From positions 1,399,035 to 1,463,034 of the forward strand of contig MU278348.1 in assembly GCA_022385755.1 (NCBI GenBank): a stretch of DNA of 64,000 nucleotides, read 5' to 3'. A program made the translations under genes and the position numbers. A model generated the notes under the pieces. That model was not told where the DNA came from. It searched no databases and saw only the letters and a program-made list of their open reading frames with translations. Positions within the stretch are counted from its first letter, which is position 1; each line of letters opens with the position of its first letter. Source of the DNA: Trametopsis cervina (lineage: Eukaryota; Basidiomycota; Agaricomycetes; Polyporales; Irpicaceae). This document shows positions 10,859 through 24,081 of this stretch, piece after piece.

Positions 10859-12182
10859 CTATGCGTAGAATCCTGTGAGAGCGTGAGTTCATGTGAAAGC
10901 TATGCATCCGATGATGCGGCACGAGGCACTCAGAAGACGACATGCGACGTTCCGCATCACGGGAAGAAATAGGTGCACATCGAGAGTACGTACCGCCAGC
11001 AAAGGGGCCCTTCATGTTCTGGTAGTTCTCCAGTCGCTTTTGGTAACGCCAGATCAAGAAGAACATGTAGATCTGTGAAAGAGCGCATAGCGGGAGCGCA
11101 CGGGGAGGAACAGGTTTGTCAGAACATGCCCATTGTAACACGTGTAGAAAACGTGGTGCAGTCGGGGAAAGCAATCCGGAGTAGTTCAGGAACTTACCTG
11201 GAAGACGAGATCGACCACCAGTGACACAATGAACGCCGCGTCCAAGTTCGAAAAGCCGGTGGTGCAGAACCCACTCGGGAGAGTGGTTGTAGTACTAGCC
11301 GCCACAGAGGAGTCGGACCAAATCTGACCACCGTTGTCACACTCCCATTGGATCTTGTCTTTCCTAGGAAATGCGCAGGGGCAGTTAGTAAAACCTCGTG
11401 ACGAGAAGATATGTAAGGAATGAGCATGTGAGAGGAAATTTTCACAAAGCACAGCACCGGTTACAAAACTATGAAAGCCGCATGTATGGATGTAGAGATC
11501 CACGATATGCACTATGCGCTTGCATAGAAGACACAATGTTTGTTCCGGAGACGTACCCTCGCTGAAGCTCAACGATCATGACGATGTCTCGAATCGCGGT
11601 TAGGATGATCACGAAAGGCCAAAGGAATTTTACAGCGCGGGTCCAAATATACGAACGCTACGCGAAGAATTTAGCCCATCATTATACTCAGAAGACGGGA
11701 ATGGGGACGTACGTTCCCTAGGGCGAATATGCTGATGACAGCTAAGGCACCAACACCCATAGCAACTCCACCATAGATTTGCCTATGTTGATACCAGTTA
11801 GTTATATCTGTAATTGAGATAATCCTAAATGCAGAATGTCTAGGGACTGACCATTCAGGATAGATGAAGAAGAGGAGCGGTCCGAATTTGAAGAGAACTA
11901 TTCCTCCAGCGATGCTGTACGCCTACGCGAATGGAAAAGAACGAGGAATATCATTATAATTAATCTGAGCGGAAGCGCATTTTATGAAGCATACCGCGAT
12001 AATAAAAGCCCAAGCCATGGCTCCGACGCGCTGTGGGACGTATTTCATTAGCTTGACTGGACGCAGTGCATAGCAGAAGCCTTACGTACCAAAGGGAACA
12101 GGAGCAAACAATTGTCACACCTGTATCAGTTCAGAATTAGCGCTACAAAAGTAACACCAGGCAAGAAGATAGCATACCACAT
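10859..12182 (-). CDS. Small fungal four-transmembrane protein of unknown function
   Basis: Eight exons join to a protein of about 190 residues. Exon 1 codes only ATGTG (12182-12178); after a GTATGC intron exon 2 (12120-12090) gives the start MWCDNCLLLFPLRVGAMAW. Then come four hydrophobic segments: AWAFIIAAYSIAGGIVLF, GGVAMGVGALAVISIFALG, VKFLWPFVIILTAI and AAFIVSLVVDLVFQIYMFFL. Between the third and fourth is a loop with two or three cysteines (KDKIQWECDNGGQIW and LPSGFCTTGFSN), likely lumenal or extracellular. The cytosolic tail is RYQKRLENYQNMKGPFAGG-FYA, with the stop at 10859-10861 after a last intron ending CTCTCACAG. The Cys-rich N-terminus (WCDNC) could be lipidated. I recognise no named family; the topology resembles MARVEL or tetraspanin-like proteins without their signature motifs. 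Every splice junction keeps frame, so the gene itself is well supported. Confidence 0.75.
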
Positions 12183-15100
12183 TATGTATAATCCTTATGA
12201 GATTGAATATGGATACAGGAGGAAGAGTGGAGCTTGTAGTAGTCTTTCTAGGATGAACGGGTCTGAATGAAGGTGACGAAAGACTGAAAATACTCTTCTT
12301 GACAGAGGGTATCGCGATATCAAGGACTGAGGGTTGTAACAACGCTTGAGCCGGCGTCGACGTCGTGGAAAGCGGTAAGGACGACCAGGTCCTTCTCGCG
12401 CACAGCGAGCGGAGATGAGATTGTAGCACGTGCGTCACGCACGTATTCATCCTGCGACGTCACACAGTCCCGGAGCCCGGGCGGCGATCTGCCGGGACTT
12501 TGCAATTGTGACTGTTCCGTTCCATGTCACACTTGGTTCAACTCTGCCAGATACTCGTTTGACGACCTTCACTCAAATCCAGATTGAATGAAGGAAAGCA
12601 TTTCCGCTCAACATGCTGTAAATCTCGCGGACCGATTTCAATAGCAGGACATGCAAGCGGCTATACATGCTACCTGCCCGAAATCAGAATCAGGGGTTAC
12701 AATGCTGGATGCGCTGATAGAATGCGTAGGACATTGATATGCATATTGGAATGCCTTCTGCAAGAGTATACGTGCGTCTACAAAGTGCACATGCCTATGT
12801 TCTGCTAACATCAATATGTATGCGATGACGAGGCTACATCGCCGGAACTTTGAAGTGGAGGGCATCTTAGGCCGGTCCAAGTAGCTGTATCACCCTGGCT
12901 AACGTATTGGTAGATATGCCTCCCCATAAGCAATACTAATAAGTCTTGTCGATTTATTTTCCAGAAACACGGAACTCAACAAGTCGTGTGCTCGCATGCT
13001 ATATGATCCGTGTGTTTCTTCATGACGTCCATGGGATGGGTGGTTGGAGGCAATGTAAGAGTATAATACAGCAATTCTGCACGAGGCGCGGACGATGGTT
13101 CTTACCCGGGCTACTGAGGTCTTGTGTGCGACAGGTGCGGTGTTCCGAGTATACATGCCTTCGGACCGCTTACTTCACGGTGTGTAGGTTCGGGCAGGAG
13201 GTATCCAGCAATTGGTTTCCCTCGATAGCGGAGGTCCAGTCCACCTGACTGGCGCATTTTCAGCTCATTGCACTCTATTATCCGCTCTAGACCTCAACTC
13301 GTTATCGCGATAGGATATACAGCACGGTGGTTCTCAACTTCCTGCCCTCCTTGAAGGTAATTGAGATTCGACGCTGTCAACATCGATCCCCTTTCGGTCC
13401 AATGGTGTTAATCGATGGCACGGTTTTACCTATCTCAACGTCGGCAACTAACCCTCGGACGTTTTGTTCATGTCGATGACAGTATTCTCGTGGATGTGCG
13501 GTAGCCTGGCGTTAGATCTGCAGGCAAGAAGCAGTGTGGATAATGCGAAAACTCTAGCGGACAGTCATGTGCCAACCCGACCCCGACCGAAATTACCGTG
13601 TGAGTTCTTCGGCTCTATCGTTTCTTGTGCATTTATCGGCGGGTTTTTCCACTGGAATTCGATCCCTCCTTCAACGTTCTCTCCGAACAATTCCAAAGAC
13701 AGTCGTGAAGCTCGGTTCAAGGCTTCGCTTGGCTGGCGAAGTTGAGTTGATAATTGGTAAGGCGTTCTGTCTCTTTCTCTTTTACCCTACCCACACCTGA
13801 TTTTTAGCTCTCAAGCTTCTGAAACCCAGGCTCATATTCGAAAGTTGTACCGAGGTTGTGGTACTCGTATTGCGTCGTTTACTCCAATACAAGATACACC
13901 CGCGACCACCGTGTCTCGTTCCAGAACTTGAGGAAGTGCATCTCCTGCCAAGGGTTCACTGAACGTGCTGATACCACGACGAATACTGCTCCTCAACGGT
14001 CGTCCGTGTGCGTTGCTCTATCAGATTGAGACGATTCATACGGTTACAGTGTTCCATGGCTCGATCTGTTGCAATCGATGTGAGCATTTATCCTAACGCG
14101 TATGTCTGTTTGGATACTTACTCGTAATGAGCACCCTCATATCCCCAGCCTCGTTGCCGAGAATAGATACCGTTTGATCACTACCAGGGATTTGATTATG
14201 TTGTCTCTATGGCATTATCTTCAATCCGACGGTAGGCTCTACCGCCGTGGCTTCAAGTAAACCTCTGCTACGTTTGTTCGCACGGACACTATGCTAGCGC
14301 ACATATTCTGTGCCATGGTCCTTCGTCTAACAAGCTTTGTGGCACTCGGCGTCTAAGGCCAGTGTACAAGCTACACACGAAGGGGGCCTTCCTGACCCAT
14401 CGGGTGAGTACCTCCCCAGGCGATGGCACCTCATCTCTCACAAACGGACCTGCCTGTTTCGTACTTCCAGAGCACTGGCTCCGCCCTTGGGAACCCGCTC
14501 TCGGGCCCATTACTCCTTACCCATCGTTGGCCACGGCGACGCAGGCGCGCTGCGCACCCCAGTGATGCAAGTGCGATAAAGTTCAGTACATACAATGCAA
14601 CAGTCTCCGAGAAGGTTTACAAACTTAGAAATCCGAGATCAGCGTTCCCGTGCTTCTGGCTGCCTCACGGCTCTTATGATTGGGGTACTACTGCTCTCTG
14701 TGATGTACAGGGGTAGCACGACCCTTGGGAGTAGATGGATGGATGGCTGACGCTGTAACAGCGCTACGGGCGTTCTTGGATGCCTCGTGGACTCAACATG
14801 AGGCTAGCTGGCAGGAAACGCTGCCTGGTGGCGGCCACGTTCAGTATCCTGGGCGTATGGGCGGGCATATACAATCTTGAAAGCCAGTTCACAATGCGGT
14901 GTACACCAGAGATTAATAATGCCGAGAGCCGGATCGATCACTTCAGTGGATCGGGGGCGTGGTAACAGCGTGTTCGTAGACGGCATGCCGCTGTCTCATG
15001 AAAGTCAACTGTTAGTCATGCATACGGGATTCATGTGAGGAAACCGCCGCTCGGCGACAAGCCATGATTCTATATGCTACATAGCGCAGACCTCCATACC

Positions 15101-16088
15101 CACATATACAGATATGTATATAGCGACTCGCGATACCAACCGTGAAGTCCGCGTACGACTACACAATAATTGAACACGTTCAATACAGCTATGAGTTAAA
15201 ACGTTGGGATCATCACATTCTTACATCGTTAGTACGTTACGGCCGTCATATAAAAGAAGCAAAGGAGCACTGTGAAGGGAGAGGGTGGAAATGCAGGAAG
15301 AGAGAACGCGATGAGAAGGGCGTCGGTGTCCAATGAGATAAACGATGCTATGAATCGCTTCTAAAGCAACGAAAGACCCCACTAAATATGAGAAGAGAGT
15401 CGGGCGATATTGAGCTCAACGCGCGGCAGGACTGGTCGGGAGTAGGGAAATATGATCAGGTCACTGTCAGGAAGACGGCGTTGTGGGATGAAGCGTGATG
15501 CGGGGATGTCTTGCAAGGCTCCGAATGGTCCTCTCTACTCCGTTTTCCGGTCGACCAGCGTGACACAGGAGGTGATTGTCGAGCGCAGCGCATGAGCGAG
15601 GGGTGGCGAGAAAATCGCAGAAAACGATGGCTTCCCGGGTTTATCGATCAACAAGACGAAGGAGATCTACTCCCACTGATTCTCGGATCAGACCAACCAA
15701 AGGTGCGGTCGTATACCAGTCTGACTTCTCCCGACTAGGACCTCGAGCCGTAAACAGCTCTTCATGGACAAGACAATAGGGCATTTGGGGAGAGGTCGAC
15801 CGCGCTAACAGCCAGTGCACCGGGCACTGCAGGCTTCAGGTCGGTCAACAGAATTCTAGCATGACACGGCGCATTCAATCATTCGCCCACAAACGAATCA
15901 CGGTCACCTGAGACACGATCCAGTGGAAGGAAGTTCGGCGAGGGAGAAGAGGATATGAGGGTTGTCGCAGCGCAATAGAAATTGAATGGATAGCGGTGAG
16001 AACTGTGCGTGAGACGATGCGTGAATGAAGAACGGTGCAAGAAAAAGGTCCATGCAAGGAGAGGAACGCGGATGTTGCAGCTGTGTGC
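12183..16088. other. Longest gene-free stretch in the window, about 3.9 kb
   Basis: It separates the 5' end of the tetraspan gene from the 3' end of bHLH 2. Plus-strand ORFs at 13464-13800 and 14337-14716 and others are short, overlapping and without conserved motifs or a consistent splice chain. No terminal repeats, transposase or reverse-transcriptase motifs were recognised by eye. A CACGTG lies at 12427-12432. It may hold regulatory DNA, a non-coding RNA or decayed mobile DNA; nothing visible decides. Confidence 0.45.
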
Positions 16089-17199
16089 TTAGTATGCACC
16101 ATCCGAAGGGGACGGCGGGTTGGAGTCATCATGTGGTGGGTCCTGACCACCGACAGAAGTCAGCTGCGAGCCCTCGGATGGCGGATACAGAAGACCACTT
16201 TCCATATTTCCATGGCCACTGGGGGAAGGAGACTTGTCCGCCACAGTCGTCAAAGAGATCTTCTCGTTCAGGCTGCGCAGCCGACGAATCTCTAACTCCA
16301 GTTGTTCTAGACGTGCTTGCAGTTGTCGATTATTCTTCTCCATGGAAACGATGTGGTTAGTTGCTATCAGCAAATACAAAGGTCACCCAGAGGAAGGCAA
16401 CGGAAGAATACACAAAAACAAACCTCGTTCCAGTAGAGACACTTTTGAGCTCTTCTGATTAGAAATCGGGAGTACGTCCTTCAATCTTGCGTAGCCGTCC
16501 CGTAATTCATCGCGCCTTCTTTGCTCTGCCTCGATTCTCTGTCTCCGCGTCGCCTCCTTCCTGGTATTGGCAAGATTTTCTGCGAGTCCGGCGCCCATAC
16601 CTTCGTCGTCGTCTGAAAGGGAACGGCCTCGGCTTCGGCGTCCGTCGGAGCTAGTAGGTGATGGGGTTGGGTTGTACCGTAGAGGATGTCGGTGTACTAG
16701 ACTGTTGCCGCGCGAGGAAGAGGGCGAGCCCGTTGAGCTGCTATTCTGTGAGCGACGGTGGTACACCCCGTCAGATGTGTCAGATCCGGAAACCGGTGGT
16801 GAGAGAGAGTCGTAAAGAGCAGGTGAGTGTGGAGGGGGTGATCCAGGGAGTGGCATCCTGCCATGAGGCTGCGAGGCATTAAACACGGGGTTTGGGTAGC
16901 CTTGAGGCAGCATGTTGAGCGATGGCTGATACGCCATCGCTGGCTGCATCTCGGGGTCAGGGAAATGGCCTGCAAGGAGAACGCATACAACGCGGATCAG
17001 AATTAGGTACACTACGTTAAGCTGCAGGGACTAAGTGAAACCCACGCGGCTGTGCCCCAGGGTGAACAGGATAGTTGACCATCCCAGGCGGCTGCTGGTA
17101 GGGCATGCTGTAACCATCTTCATCGGAGGCGTATGCCGCGTAGCCTTGCGCAACATAGTTTTGATCGTCATTCATACTTGTTTGCGCGAACTGGTCCAT
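16089..17199 (-). CDS. bHLH transcription factor, paralogue 2
   Basis: The ATG at 17199 gives MDQFAQTSMNDDQNYVAQGY; exon 1 ends inside the Arg codon of AQPR at a GTGGGT donor, then HFPDPEMQPAMAYQPSLN. A Ser/Pro-rich region follows (GSPPPHSPALYDSLSPPVSG), then basic and acidic patches (DGRRSRGRSLSDDDEGMG) and the bHLH domain: TRRQRIEAEQRRRDELRDGY, RLKDVLPISNQKSSKVSLLE. An intron (GTTTGT to GATAG) splits the Ala codon of RATNHIVSMEKNNRQLQARL, where helix 2 runs into a coiled coil (EQLELEIRRLRSLNEK). The tail is disordered and ends SDGAY. The DNA-binding domain is nearly identical to that of the bHLH at 6969-7975, but that gene has no intron at the matching place. Both share the orientation and a disordered N-terminus, basic patch, bHLH and coiled-coil order. 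Confidence 0.9.
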
Positions 17200-18026
17200 C
17201 CGTGGGCGCGGGCGAGATAGTCGTGGAGGTCGTGTCTTGGAACGAAAAGGCGGGGCGAAGGTAACAAGAACGAAGACGACAAAAGAGGGAGAAGAAAAGA
17301 GACAAGAAACAATGAAAAGAATAGACAGAACAAAGCCGACCCGACGTAGGCAGATAGAAACCCAAGTGGCGGTTTCTCTTCAACACTCTTCAGTTTCCCC
17401 GACGCCACATAGTAACTCTACTCAGATTTTCCCACGGCCATTGCATCAGACACAACACGTCCCGCGGTTAGTTCTCCTTGTTCTACGACGACGAGTAGCA
17501 ATCTTGTTCTTTCAAAAATGCTACCGCGGCGCAACTGGTGTTGTTGCGGCAAGTGTAGCGGGCTCGCGACGTTTGATTTCCAATGCAACGGATACAAATA
17601 GCAGCGCCCGTGCCATGGCCATAGTGGGGACACCAACACGACCAAATCCCGCGTACAAACATCCACCACCGCAACACAACCGCTTTCCCAGCAAGGACAA
17701 TCACCGGGTCGCTTTTGTGTACAGTATAGATGGCAAGTCTGTCCCGACCACCGCACTGCCGGTATTCATGAGAATGGGACAGGAGCATGTCGATGAGAAG
17801 AACCTCTCTCTCTCGTGCATGCTGTGTCAGATCGCCTACAATTTCTGAACCGCGTAGCAATTGCCGTGGTGTGCAGCCCACTGCCCCGCGGAAAGCACCA
17901 TAAAATACTCTCACTCACACGCTTCTGCCATCTTTTGGGCGTAGTTCGTACTGAACATCCCTGATCAAGGCCTCAAATATCATACACATCTACAGTATCA
18001 ACCAAACATGCGCTTACATACAACAG
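17200..18026. other. Intergenic stretch of about 0.8 kb upstream of bHLH 2
   Basis: Contains opposed overlapping ORFs (17237-17848 plus, 17418-17914 minus) with low-complexity or basic composition and no family signature. The part next to 17200 is purine-rich on the plus strand (pyrimidine-rich on the coding strand), as expected for a fungal promoter or 5' UTR. The right end should hold the 3' UTR of the MRH receptor gene. Confidence 0.5.
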
Positions 18027-19248
18027 CTACAGTCGGATAACCCCATTGACATCCATAGACTTACTTGGGCCGTGGGCAGATACAGGTTCTTCCTCATCTT
18101 CATCCTGCTCGTCCAGGAATCCCGGCGGACCGCTCAGCATACCTTCTTCCTCATCCCCGGTGCCGCCTAGACCTCGATAACCACTATTCATATTGGCCCT
18201 CCTACTCCCATAGAAAGACCCGCCAGAAGGACGATCTGCGAAACGTGCATAGCACCTTCGGATGAACGTGACGGTGTCCTGCAGAGACACAAGAGAATAC
18301 CGAGGGATGGCGTCAAGGCCGCGGTGGTCCAGAACAACAAAGTTGTACAGCGTGCCCAGAATGATGTAAAGCACAAACAGGCCACCAATTCTACAAACAG
18401 CGAATCATCAACTTCGGCTGGAATGACAAACACGGCGGCTTACGTTGAAGCGAGGATACCGACGACACTCCATGCGGTAGTCCTCATGTAAGAAGGACAT
18501 GCGACCTGCGTGTTCTGCCTGAGCAAACGATCAAGCCAAAGCACGAACCAAACTGACGTTGGTCCTCCATTCTATGAAGAAGTAACAGGATGAGTCCTCC
18601 GGAGGTGGTAGCTGCGCTATCAACACGGGTTCGCCTTCGTGTGGTCACGGTACGTATATGAGCATCGGCAATATTTACGGCAGTGGAGATGAGGACGTAC
18701 CTGTTCCAACTGAGTTGTCGCACTTAAATTGAACGGTCGTGGCAGCATGCATGTGATGGTGCGTGGGGCACGGTGACCCTTTCGACATAGTCAGGGTAGG
18801 GTTTCCGTCCCGAACTGTCAATGTGGTATTGAAATTTCTTACACATGCCAATTGAGCAACATGTACGGTGTAGAATAGAACTATAGACAGGACATACCCC
18901 AATGAAAAGTCCCCGTGGTCTCGACGTGTATACCCGCCGACCTGCTCAGGATTAATATGGGCCTCGAATGCCCAGGTCTCTCCCCTCACGCCCTGGCAAA
19001 CGTTGATCGAGAATTCATGGCCGTCTGGTGACTTGAGTTTATAGTCAGTTCTGAATGCTGTATAGATCAGCAAAGTCGTGTGAAGCATCCCATGGCATTG
19101 ATGCTGACTTGGACTTGAGAGGATTCAGGTCATAAACGATGTCTCCATCGCGTACGGTGCACGGGTCATTGGTATCGTCTCCCACAGCGACGGAGCAAAA
19201 AGCGGCCAATAGCGCAGCTAGCAGCCATAGCCGTGCTATGCCCGCCAT
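18027..19248 (-). CDS. MRH-domain type I membrane receptor (Mrl1/Atg27-like)
   Basis: The start MAGIARLWLLAALLAAFCSVAVG is a clear signal peptide. The lumenal part carries a mannose-6-phosphate-receptor-homology fold: DPCTVRDGDIVYDLNPL, FRTDYKLKSPDGHEFSINVC, ETWAFEAHIN, then GGYTRRDHGDFSLG and TLTVRDGNPTLTMSKGSPC, ATTVQFKCDNSVGTG and SSCYFFIEWRTNVACP, the last being the typical final disulphide motif of the domain. One membrane span follows (AWSVVGILASTIGGLFVLYI), then a cytosolic tail with an LDAIPRYS stretch and acidic EDEEEP, ending MDVNGVIRL. Members sort cargo between Golgi, endosome and vacuole or act in Atg9 traffic (Atg27). The tail length favours Mrl1 over the short-tailed Atg27, but I cannot settle it. 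It is divergent from NDUFS2, about 260 bp apart; that promoter contains a CCAAT motif. Confidence 0.82.
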
Positions 19249-19507
19249 ATTGTCCGGGAAAACAAGCGTTGAGCTTCAAGCTGCAACAGGAGTGAGCAGA
19301 GGTTGCACAGTTGCTATGTATCACATCACCAGGGTCGAGTACTCTAAGCAATCGTAAGCATAGCGCGCGAGCCCTGCCCGTGAGAACGAACCTTCCCAAT
19401 TTGTACCGCCCAATGGGCGAATGAGAGTTATCCGTTCGCAACCGACAACAACGAAGACGACGTAAACGTCGGGCTCACATACACCATCACCACCATTGTC
19501 GGCGAGG

Positions 19508-21535
<2,028 letters not shown>

Positions 21536-21696
21536 AGTAATAAACGAGCATCGTTGTCTTCACTCTACTTTAGATACTACTCGATGCATATGTAATGCAA
21601 CCGTAAACATTACAGTGCGGGGATGAGTGTGTTGATTCTTCATAAAAGTAAGTTATGCGAGGACATAAGGTTGATAGCATATTAGAAAGTGTAGTA

Positions 21697-22855
21697 TTAG
21701 GCGAGCTGGAGGGGATGTTTGTCTTTCTCGCTGATGACAACTTCCAAGGACTCTAAATCTTGAGCCGTCTTGACATCAGCTTGTTCTGCGTCAGCTACAA
21801 CCTCTTCACGTAGCTTTCGCGCAAGCCTGCGGAGGTATCCACGCTCCGTATTCGTGTGACCACCTGGACAGACGTGTCGTCAGCCACCCATGAACCGCTT
21901 CCAACGTGTGAAAAGGTACTCACAAAGAATGACAGTATGCCCCGATGCTACCGCGGCGAGCACTTCGTGGTGGGACATCTCACCAGTGATCCAAACGTCT
22001 GCTTTGGATTGCGCTACTATCGACCCAGCGGAACCAGCGCCGATGCCAACGGTTGTCACCGTCTTGTCTTCTGGATTGAAGTTGCTGGGATACGCCACTT
22101 GGACTGTGATCGGATGGACTTTAGCACCTGCGTCTTAGAGGTTCGAGAAAAGGCTTACTGTACTCCAGCTTGAGCCAGAACTTGATCATACTCTCGACTT
22201 TCTTCACACTTATTGGTGCAGCATATGTGACGAGCCTTCCTACACCTCCTAAGCTTCCTTCCAAGGTCTCGCCAATGTAGGACGTCTGCGAGGCATAAAC
22301 CTTCTTGTTGCCGTCCTGGACGTAAATCGAGCATCCCTCCGCGAGCCAGTCGTTAATACCATTCGTGACGGAATCGAGAGCAGTATGAGGTGAGTATACT
22401 GAGATACCGGCGGCAGCGCAGCGGAGGAGGTTCTGTTGTATTGGGTTCGAGAGTGTGAGTGTGGGTAGTGGCTTGAAGATTGTGGGGTGGTATGCGACGA
22501 TGCAAAATGTAGGAGTCGAAAGGGCTTCCTCAGTGACGTCGGTTGTAAGACTGGCGGTAAGAGATCAGCGGTTCAGCCTAGTAAGTTATCGCATGGTAGG
22601 AACGTACTCGATCGTGAGAAGGATGCGGTTAGCTTTCGGTCGCACTATTGGAGCCTCTGCGAGAATATGAGCACCGGCGGGAAGAGCCAGGGAAGCAAAT
22701 CCTACCCAACAACAGCCCTACCTGATGTCTGTCAGTATTTTTGTAAAGCCGAAAGTTGAGAGAATACTCACATTATCCCACTTCTCCGCTAACTTGAGCG
22801 GCGCTATGCGCTCCATAATGTTGCATACCGTCCTCACAATCGACATGTTTGACAT
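21697..22855 (-). CDS. NIF3: NIF3-family metal-binding protein
   Basis: The reading starts MSNMSIVRTVCNIMERIAPL (22855; the second Met at 22846 is equally possible), then KLAEKWDN spliced to VGL... giving the family opening 'APLxLAExWDNVGL'. Later come ILLTIDLTTDVTEEA, FCIVAYHPTIFKPLP and AAAGISVYSPHTALDSV, with His and Asp residues that bind the two metals in NIF3 proteins, then GGVNDWL-like NGINDWLAEG, GSLGGVGRLV, and the C-terminal VGIGAGSAGSIVAQSKADVW, ITGEMSHHEVLAAVASGHTV with a second His/Glu pair, and GHTNTERGYLRRLARKL. It ends KHPLQLA. NIF3/DUF34 proteins are widespread with an unsettled role, sometimes linked to GTP cyclohydrolase-like folds. It is divergent from the glutaredoxin with a 440 bp shared promoter. 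Confidence 0.92.
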
Positions 22856-23164
22856 ATGGTACAAGGTACTTAGATTGCGATAATCTAGGTTCAGTTGCCC
22901 GGGGCCTTCGTAGAAGATTGTGAGCAGGCGTTGCAGATGGGCGCAGAAGCTGCTCACCGGTGTCAATAATGGTGGTAGTGGTCTACGGAAGAGTCAGGGC
23001 GAGAACCCGCGTACCCGGAGTCCAAAAAGTACGTTCAGAGAACTGTCGAGATGTCAGTCCACTGCATTCGGCTGCTGCTGCTGCTGTGACTTTGCGATCG
23101 AGTATAGCAGTGCCAAAAGCCGGATGTACGGCCATGCATGGAGACGCGTACCCGCGAAATTGAT

Positions 23165-23197
23165 CACGTGCGCGATGATATGACGATATGACACGTG
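23165..23197. promoter_or_regulatory. Two CACGTG E-boxes in the NIF3/glutaredoxin promoter
   Basis: Perfect CACGTG palindromes at 23165-23170 and 23192-23197, 27 bp apart centre to centre, lie between the divergent starts at 22855 and 23295. A paired arrangement suits dimeric or cooperating bHLH factors, but that is inference. Confidence 0.45.
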
Positions 23198-23253
23198 GTC
23201 TCGCGCAAGAGAACCGACTCGCTGACTGAGGCTGACAAGCGCGATCGTGCTGA

Positions 23254-23260
23254 TATAAAA
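23254..23260 (+). promoter_or_regulatory. TATA-like element before the glutaredoxin
   Basis: TATAAAA about 35-40 bp before the ATG at 23295. It would imply a very short 5' leader if the first ATG is used, or favour the internal ATG. Confidence 0.4.
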
Positions 23261-23294
23261 GGCTGGGAAGTCTAAAGTGGCAACGTATATAATC

Positions 23295-23915
23295 ATGCTA
23301 CACCGGCCTTACAGAGGTTTCAACTTTCCTGTCTTTCCCTCCCATCGGTACAGTAAGCCGCTCCCCTTCTCACTGAAGCACTCGTTCACCACGGCTACTC
23401 CTTCATCCTCGAATCCGTCTCTCCACCAGCGTAGAGTCATGGCTGCTAAAGATATCACAGAAGTACGCCGGGTGGCCCGTAAAGCATACAATGGATCTAA
23501 TCTTCTATCCTCAGGCTGCCATCGCTGACAACACTATCACCATTTTCTCCAAGACTTGGTGCTCGTACTCCAAGCGCGCTAAAGCGTTGCTGACATCCGA
23601 GTTTCCCGGCGTGAAAACCCAAATCCTGGAGTGCGTTACACAGAATCTCATAGACAGGATAGCTCACTCATTATACACGTCCCGCTACAGACTCGATGAA
23701 CGCGATGACGGCAGTGAAATCCAGGGCTACCTCCTTGAGAAGACTGGTCAGCGCTCCGTACCGAACATCTTCATCAGTACGTTCTCGCGACACTGAGCAG
23801 AATTGTACAAGCTAACGGATGTCGGTGTGCCATAGACCAGAAGCACGTCGGCGGCTGCGACTCCGTCGTTGCCCTCAACTCCCAGGGCAAGCTGGCGGCT
23901 CTAGTTGGCGCGTGA
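23295..23915 (+). CDS. Monothiol-like glutaredoxin with N-terminal extension (CSYS active site)
   Basis: Glutaredoxins reduce disulphides or glutathionylated proteins with glutathione. Exons: 23295 to about 23460, 23515-23628, about 23694-23776 and 23836-23915. The first exon gives MLHRPYRGFNFPVFPSHRYS and a Ser/Arg/Lys-rich region lacking acids until RRVMAAKDITE, which looks like a mitochondrial presequence. The fold follows: AAIADNTITIFSKTWCSYSK with active site C-S-Y-S, RAKALLTSEFPGVKTQILEL, DERDDGSEIQGYLLEKTGQR, SVPNIFINQKHVGGCDSV (TVP-type cis-Pro and GGCD glutathione-binding motifs) and NSQGKLAALVGA. The classical dithiol site is CPYC; here the second Cys is Ser, so a monothiol mechanism is expected. 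The internal Met of VMAAKDITE would start a cytosolic form. It is divergent from NIF3. Confidence 0.93.
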
Positions 23916-24081
23916 GCATCTGTCGTGTCCGATACCAGCCGTCCCACATAATACAGTGTATGGTAGAGTCATCTCGCGATTGTAGCATAAGGAATATAAT
24001 GTGCACCCTGTCTGAAGATGAAGCTCGTGAATGGATGTCAATTGATGCCGATCTACAATAGTGGGTTACAGTACTGTTGGC

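Noticed and set aside
17237..17848. 203-codon plus-strand ORF next to bHLH 2
   Set aside because: Purine-rich mirror of the pyrimidine-rich leader of the bHLH gene, low complexity at first and no domain; an opposed ORF overlaps it.
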